Positions 8,249 to 11,771 of a stretch of 11,771 nt of DNA are shown piece by piece. The notes below the pieces were generated by a model. It searched no databases, had not been told where the DNA came from, and worked only from the letters and a program-made list of their open reading frames with translations. The position numbers were made by a program, and so were the translations under genes. Position 1 is the first letter of the stretch; the number at the start of each line of letters is the position of its first letter. The stretch lies in assembly GCA_037446495.1 (NCBI GenBank), contig JBBIIL010000085.1:1-11771 (forward strand), in the 5' to 3' direction. This stretch comes from CAIXZV01 sp037446495 (GTDB lineage: Bacteria; Chloroflexota; Limnocylindria; Limnocylindrales; CSP1-4).

Positions 8249-8356
8249 GAATTCGGCGGATCCGTCTTCGCCTCGGTCCACAACATCCAGCCGAACGTGC
8301 CGACCGAGAACATCCTCGCGATGCACGCGGAACTCCGGGAGGCCGTCCATGCGTGA
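8249..8356 (+). pseudogene. C-terminal relic of a uroporphyrinogen-decarboxylase-family gene
   Basis: The frame ending at the TGA 8354-8356 reads EFGGSVFASVHNIQPNVP followed by TENILAMHAELREAVHA. This matches the closing segment of UroD-family proteins, where a Gly-rich strand leads to 'HNIQ.(D/N)VP.ENI.AM' and a final helix. Upstream, neither this frame nor the other two plus frames shows the rest of the barrel, so about 90 % of the gene is missing. The tail overlaps the nagA start by eight bases and carries nagA's ribosome binding site, as expected of a former operon partner. The UroD family includes heme-pathway enzymes, corrinoid methyltransferases and sugar-operon members of unknown role; the tail cannot tell which. 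The left edge is approximate. Confidence 0.65.
8337..8342 (+). promoter_or_regulatory. Shine-Dalgarno GGGAGG of nagA inside the UroD-like relic
   Basis: GGGAGG lies six bases before the ATG at 8349, near-ideal spacing. It confirms the nagA start. Because it sits within the last codons of the relic, selection on this site may explain why that tail survived. Confidence 0.7.
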
Positions 8357-9467
8357 GGTTGTCGGCGGGCGCCTCGTCCTGGTGGACGCGGTCGTGCCCG
8401 GGCGGGTCGTGATCGACGACGGCTGGATCACGGCGGTGGTGCCCGACGCCGCCTACGCCGGCGGGCCGTTCGTCACGCCAGGGTTCATCGATGTCCACGT
8501 GCACGGCTGGGGCGGCCACGACGCCACCGGCGATGCCGACGCGCTCTCGGGCATGGCGCGCGCGCTGCTGCGGCGAGGCGTCACCTCGTTCCTGCCCACG
8601 GCGCCGACGCTCGCCGCGGACGAGTTGCCGCGCTTCGCCCAGCGCGTGCGCTCGTGGATGCCCACCGCGCCTGCCGATGGCGCCGAGCCGCTCGGCTTCA
8701 ATCTCGAGGGCCCGTTCATCGCGCCGGCCCGCAAGGGCGCCCACGATCCGGACCTGCTCCGGACGCCGGCGAACCTCGACCCCGCGGTCATCGATGCGGT
8801 GCTCGAGGGCCTGCGGGTCATGACGATCGCGCCCGAGCTCGACGGCTCGCTCGCCCTGATCGCCCGGCTTGCGAGCCTCGGGATCGTGCCGTCCATCGGA
8901 CACTCCCAGTCAACCCTCGAGGAGGCGCAGGCTGGGTTCGCGGCCGGCGGCCAGACGACGACGCACCTGTTCAACGCCATGACCGGCGTGGACCACCGGG
9001 CGCCCGGGCTGGCCGTGGCGGCGCTCGTCGACGACGACGCCTACGCCGAGCTCATCGCCGACGGCTTCCACGTGCATCCCGCGCTGTGGCCGATCATCAC
9101 CCGCACCAAGCCCGCCGACCGGCTGATCCTCGTGAGCGACGCGCTCCCGCTCGCGGGCATGGGCGACGGGCGGACGCGTGTGGGCGGGCTCGACGTGGAG
9201 GTGCGCGGCGGGCGGGCCACGCTGCTGGGCACGGACACGCTCGCGGGCTCGACCATCGCGCTCGACGCGGCCGTTCGCAACCTCGTCCACGCGGGCCTGG
9301 CCCTGCCGCGCGCCGTCGCCGCTGCCGCGTCCAACCCCGCGGCGCTCCTGGGCGCCGTCGACCGTGGACGCCTCGAGGCGGGGCGACTGGCCCACATCGT
9401 GGTGCTCGACGACGACCTGGATCTGCAGCGGGTGCTGCGCGGCGACGCCTGGGTCGATCCCGCCTGA
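8349..9467 (+). CDS. nagA: N-acetylglucosamine-6-phosphate deacetylase
   Basis: NagA hydrolyses N-acetylglucosamine-6-phosphate to glucosamine-6-phosphate and acetate in the cytosol, for amino-sugar catabolism and cell-wall recycling. The 372-residue protein has the amidohydrolase fold. Motifs: 'PGFIDVHVHGWGG' (44-56) with the HxH pair H50/H52; 'TSFLPT' (79-84); 'FNLEGPFI' (117-124) with metal ligand E120; 'SIGHS' (182-186) with H185; 'THLFNAM' (205-211) with H206; 'DGFHVHP' (238-244); 'LVSDALPLAG' (261-270) with catalytic D264; and 'LAGS' (298-301). HxH rather than the QxN of the E. coli enzyme suggests a two-metal site of the Bacillus subtilis kind. No nagB, transporter or regulator is adjacent. 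The start is fixed by GGGAGG at 8337-8342. Its upstream neighbour is a gene relic, so its promoter is not evident. Confidence 0.93.
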   Translation: MREVVGGRLVLVDAVVPGRVVIDDGWITAVVPDAAYAGGPFVTPGFIDVHVHGWGGHDATGDADALSGMARALLRRGVTSFLPTAPTLAADELPRFAQRVRSWMPTAPADGAEPLGFNLEGPFIAPARKGAHDPDLLRTPANLDPAVIDAVLEGLRVMTIAPELDGSLALIARLASLGIVPSIGHSQSTLEEAQAGFAAGGQTTTHLFNAMTGVDHRAPGLAVAALVDDDAYAELIADGFHVHPALWPIITRTKPADRLILVSDALPLAGMGDGRTRVGGLDVEVRGGRATLLGTDTLAGSTIALDAAVRNLVHAGLALPRAVAAAASNPAALLGAVDRGRLEAGRLAHIVVLDDDLDLQRVLRGDAWVDPA

Positions 9468-9512
9468 CGGCTGCGTGCGAGGCCTGTGACGACGGTGCCA
9501 TCTGATCGGCCA

Positions 9513-9529
9513 AGCGGCGAGAAGCCGTT
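9513..9529 (+). terminator. Small hairpin between convergent nagA and the EamA transporter gene
   Basis: In the 143-base convergent gap, bases 9513-9518 pair with 9524-9529 (five Watson-Crick pairs and one G-T pair) around the loop GAGAA, 46 bases after the nagA stop. No T-run follows on either strand. A bidirectional terminator would be expected in this gap, but this candidate is weak. Confidence 0.2.
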
Positions 9530-9610
9530 CCGGCGCGTGGCTGAGGTCGAGAGGCCGGGGCCGGTGGGTGCGGCCGACACGACCGTCGCCGATGAAGCAG
9601 CTCGGCCGGG

Positions 9611-10597
9611 TCAGTCCGCGGGTGCGGGCGCCGGAGAGCTGGCCTGCGCCGGGCGGATGGCCGGCAGCAGCGACGCGGCCGCGATGCCGGCGATCACGAG
9701 GCCGAAGCCCAGGATGTCGAGCGGGCCCAGCGATTCGCCCAGGATGATCGCACCCGCGACCAGGCCCACCACCGGCGTCGCGAGGAAGCCCATCGCGGAC
9801 GAGATCGGCCCGAGTGAGCGCGTGATCGACTGGCTGGCCCAGTACGCGAAGGCGGTCGCGAGCGGGCCGCTGTAGAGGAGGGCGAGGATTGCCGCGGGTT
9901 GCCAGTCGATCGCCCGCCCCTGCTCGAACACCAGCGCGGCCGCGCTGACGAGCACGGTCGCCAGCAGCAGCATCCACGGCTGGAGCTCGAGCGGTGAGCT
10001 GTGCCAGGTGTGCCGCCGGATGTGGATCGTGACGCCCGCCCACATGACGCCGTACGAGACGAGGCCGAGCGTGCCCACGACCTCTCCCGGGTTCGTCCAG
10101 TCGATGACGCCCGGGTTCACCAGGATCGCCACGCCGGTGACGCCGAGCAGGATGCCGAGCGCCTCGTTGCGGTGGGGGACCACCCGGAACGCGAGCCACA
10201 GCAGCAGCGCCACCCAGAGCGGCATGGCGTACGCGAGCACCGACGAACGGCCCGCGGGCACCGCCTGGAGGGCGAAGTTCATGATCAGGATGCTGACCGC
10301 CATCTGGATCAGCCCCACCGAGAGGATCACCGGCAGGTCGGTCCGCGGCGGCCGCTTCAGGCGACGGGACGGCGCGAGGATCGCGACCATCGTCAGCAGG
10401 CCGGTGAGGAGGCGGAGGGCGCCGTAGGTCAGCGGCGGGAAGTAGCGGAGGCCCTCCTTGACCACCACCCAGTGGACGCCCCACACGACCGAGAGCAACG
10501 CGAGGAGGACGAGGGCGACCGTCCGGCTGAGGACTGGGGCGAGCGTCCCGGGAGCCGCGTCGGGCGGGGTGGTCACCGCTGAAGGGTACCCCCGCAA
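9611..10597 (-). CDS. EamA/DMT-family transporter
   Basis: This is a predicted inner-membrane permease of the drug/metabolite transporter superfamily. The 328 residues contain two EamA repeats of five helices, about 24-44, 56-74, 88-108, 116-138, 145-161 and 175-193, 207-225, 234-256, 265-287, 292-312. Typical EamA features are 'WGVHWVVVK' in the first helix, 'AVPAGRSSVLAYAMPLWVALL' (112-132) and 'LGPISSAMGFLATPVVGLVAGAIILGE' (262-288). The substrate cannot be read from sequence; relatives export amino acids or other metabolites. The C-terminus is a short Ala/Pro/Ser tail. The start is uncertain: a TTG at 10597 has GGAG eight bases upstream, while an in-frame GTG at 10576 has only a distant G-run. 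It begins 21 bases after the stop of the small membrane protein gene, so the two are probably cotranscribed. Confidence 0.9.
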   Translation of the reverse strand: MRGYPSAVTTPPDAAPGTLAPVLSRTVALVLLALLSVVWGVHWVVVKEGLRYFPPLTYGALRLLTGLLTMVAILAPSRRLKRPPRTDLPVILSVGLIQMAVSILIMNFALQAVPAGRSSVLAYAMPLWVALLLWLAFRVVPHRNEALGILLGVTGVAILVNPGVIDWTNPGEVVGTLGLVSYGVMWAGVTIHIRRHTWHSSPLELQPWMLLLATVLVSAAALVFEQGRAIDWQPAAILALLYSGPLATAFAYWASQSITRSLGPISSAMGFLATPVVGLVAGAIILGESLGPLDILGFGLVIAGIAAASLLPAIRPAQASSPAPAPAD

Positions 10598-10618
10598 GCG
10601 GTCGACTCCGGACCAGGC

Positions 10619-11026
10619 CTAGGAGCCGCGCGTCGCGACCAGCCGCCAGAGGACCCGGCCGATCGAGTAGCCGATGATGACCGGCCCCATGAACCAGACC
10701 GTGGCGATGGCACCGGTGAAGATGTCGGGTGGCACCGGCCGGCCGAAGATGTTCGACAGCAGCAGGATCGCGAACATGCCGCCAACAACGCCGACGAGCG
10801 TTGCGAGCAGCCCCGTCCAGCCCTTGGTCACGAGCCCTGCGATGGCGCCCGCGGCCAGCAGGATCATCGGTGAGATGAACACCATCGTGATCGCGCAGTC
10901 GCCCTGAAACCCGGCGCGGCCGATGCAGCCGATGTTGGCGCCGCCGAACACGGAGATCGGGCAGGCAAGGAAGGCGACGACGAGCGCGGCCAGGTCGCGG
11001 ACGAACGACGGGATCGGCGTCTTCAC
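10619..11026 (-). CDS. Small four-helix membrane protein of unknown function
   Basis: This 135-residue protein has hydrophobic segments at about 11-29, 44-66, 70-92 and 103-130. A hydrophilic loop between the first two holds C34 and C44, with C22 in the first helix ('ACPISVFGGANIGCIGRAGFQGDC', residues 21-44). I do not recognise a family. The C34/C44 loop could form a disulfide if it faces outward. Its GTG start at 11026 is set by GGAGGTGA seven bases upstream. The frame stays open upstream, and an ATG near 11129 would add about 34 residues of charged sequence, which I reject because of that strong site. It is the first gene of a probable two-gene unit with the EamA transporter, so a role in assisting transport or in the same stress response is possible but unproven. 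Confidence 0.8.
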   Translation of the reverse strand: MKTPIPSFVRDLAALVVAFLACPISVFGGANIGCIGRAGFQGDCAITMVFISPMILLAAGAIAGLVTKGWTGLLATLVGVVGGMFAILLLSNIFGRPVPPDIFTGAIATVWFMGPVIIGYSIGRVLWRLVATRGS

Positions 11027-11033
11027 GGGCGAG

Positions 11034-11041
11034 TCACCTCC
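11034..11041 (-). promoter_or_regulatory. Full-length Shine-Dalgarno GGAGGTGA before the small membrane protein
   Basis: On the minus strand these eight bases match the anti-Shine-Dalgarno of 16S rRNA perfectly and lie seven bases from the GTG at 11026. This is much the strongest ribosome binding site in the window and decides the start. It suggests high translation efficiency. Confidence 0.8.
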
Positions 11042-11063
11042 AGGGGGCAGGATATCGCCTCCC

Positions 11064-11073
11064 TCCGGCCGGA
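11064..11073. other. Palindrome in the divergent intergenic region
   Basis: TCCGGCCGGA is a perfect 10-base palindrome in the 174-base gap between the small membrane protein (minus) and the helicase (plus). It could be a regulator site, but short GC palindromes are common at this base composition. I see no convincing -10/-35 pair in the gap on either strand. Confidence 0.2.
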
Positions 11074-11200
11074 ATCGGACGACTCGCGCCAAATCAGGTC
11101 GCTCCTCGCCGTGACCCGCATCGGCCATCGCCGGCTCGCCCGCGATGTCGAAGCATGCGAAACTGGCGCCTCTCCCCCAGCCTCTGACCCGCAAGGAACC

Positions 11201-11771
11201 GTGTCTCGCAGCGTCCGTCTCCGCCCCTGGCAGCACGCCGCACTCGCGCGGTTCGGCGCGTCGACGCACCCCGATTTCCTCGCCGTCGCCACGCCCGGCG
11301 CCGGCAAGACGACGTTCGCGCTCGCGGCCCTGCGGACCTCGCTCGTCAAGCGGCCGGGCCGCGTCGTCGTCGTGGCGCCCACCGCGCACCTCAAGGTCCA
11401 GTGGGCCAGCGCCGCCGCGCTCCTCGGGCTGCACCTGGACCCCGCTTGGACCCCGTCCGACGGGCCCATGCCGCCCGACATGCACGGCGTCGTCACGAGC
11501 TACCAGCAGGTCGCGATGTCCGCCGACGCCATCCGCGCGGAGGCAGCGGGCGCCCACGTGGTCCTCGACGAGGTCCACCACGCCGGCGAGGAGCAGGCCT
11601 GGGGCGACGCGCTCCGCCATGCCTTCTCGCCCTCGTGCCGACGGATCTCGCTCTCGGGCACGCCGTTCCGATCCGACACGCGGGCGATCCCGTTCGTGCG
11701 CTACGTAGCCGACGAGGCCGTCCCGGACTTCGAGTACGGGTACGGCGACGCTTTGCGCGACGGGCGGGTGG
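11201..11771 (+). CDS. DEAD/DEAH-box superfamily 2 helicase (N-terminal part; 3' end outside window)
   Basis: The frame gives 190 codons before the window ends. Residues 5-11 (VRLRPWQ) are a Q-motif-like entry. Walker A is 'ATPGAGKTT' (30-38), motif Ia 'VVVAPT' (56-61), Walker B 'LDEVHH' (122-127) and motif III 'LSGTPFRSD' (151-159). These make it an ATP-dependent SF2 helicase or translocase, with the second RecA domain beyond the window. The 'FRSD..(A/P)IPFV.Y' and 'YGYGDALRDG' segments match a family of stand-alone DEAD/DEAH helicases of high-GC bacteria, usually about 500-600 residues and of unknown specific role. The start chosen is a GTG with AAGGA (11193-11197) only three bases upstream. 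A GTG at 11111 is in frame but has no ribosome binding site and would add a non-conserved-looking lead. It is divergent from the membrane protein gene. Confidence 0.88.
   Translation, partial: MSRSVRLRPWQHAALARFGASTHPDFLAVATPGAGKTTFALAALRTSLVKRPGRVVVVAPTAHLKVQWASAAALLGLHLDPAWTPSDGPMPPDMHGVVTSYQQVAMSADAIRAEAAGAHVVLDEVHHAGEEQAWGDALRHAFSPSCRRISLSGTPFRSDTRAIPFVRYVADEAVPDFEYGYGDALRDGRV

Noticed and set aside
8249..8263. GAATTC and GGATCC (EcoRI and BamHI sites) only three bases apart, like a cloning junction
   Set aside because: The flanking sequence is coding-like and continuous with nagA, and the codons over the sites fit the UroD-family tail (EFGGSV). Chance is the simpler explanation, though the junction of the relic lies close by.
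8910..10484. A 524-codon minus-strand frame running through nagA and the EamA gene
   Set aside because: It lies antisense to nagA and out of frame within the transporter gene. The translation is low-complexity and has no family pattern.
11111..11200. Upstream in-frame GTG (11111) as an alternative helicase start
   Set aside because: It has no ribosome binding site and adds 30 residues before the 'LRPWQ' entry where such helicases normally begin.

Overview
This is a uniformly GC-rich (roughly 70 %) bacterial window. GTG and possibly TTG starts occur, coding density is high, and the strong third-position G/C bias leaves long open frames antisense to real genes. The gene content (a hyp maturation operon, a membrane-anchored protein with a Ser/Gly/Pro linker and an 'ELEKLLP..VGG' segment, and a helicase resembling high-GC Gram-positive proteins) suggests a soil or sediment Chloroflexota or a related high-GC lineage such as Actinomycetota. 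This assignment is an inference: there is no rRNA or other marker gene here.

Layout, left to right. (1) 1-734, minus: a DUF1638-family protein whose 3' end lies beyond the window. (2) 934-2088, plus: an unrecognised protein with one N-terminal membrane segment, followed by a hairpin. (3) 2231-2743, plus: an unrecognised 170-residue protein that looks internally duplicated. (4) 2881-7862, plus: a compact operon hypF-hypC-hypD-hypE for [NiFe]-hydrogenase cofactor assembly, with a 4-nt gap and then two ATGA overlaps. (5) 7863-8248: the only long stretch without a gene. It ends in what reads as the last ~35 codons of a lost uroporphyrinogen-decarboxylase-family gene (8249-8356). (6) 8349-9467, plus: nagA, N-acetylglucosamine-6-phosphate deacetylase, whose start codon lies inside that UroD-like relic. 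(7) 9611-11026, minus: a probable two-gene unit of a small four-helix membrane protein followed by an EamA/DMT-family transporter. (8) 11201 to the window end, plus: the N-terminal part of an SF2 DEAD/DEAH-box helicase, transcribed divergently from (7).

The functional core is the hyp operon. HypF makes a carbamoyl adenylate and transfers the carbamoyl group to the C-terminal cysteine of HypE. HypE dehydrates it to thiocyanate. HypC and HypD form the scaffold on which the Fe(CN)2CO unit is built and then handed to the hydrogenase large subunit. Diagnostic residues of all four proteins are present, so the operon looks functional. The nickel-insertion genes hypA and hypB and the hydrogenase structural genes are not in this window. 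The flanking genes show no obvious link to hydrogenase and appear to be ordinary chromosomal genes.

I found no tRNA, rRNA, CRISPR array, insertion sequence or phage gene. The observations most worth a second look are the UroD-like gene tail in front of nagA, the ~40-residue C-terminal extension of HypC, the internal duplication in the 170-residue protein, and the uncharacterised DUF1638 protein with well-placed Cys and His residues.
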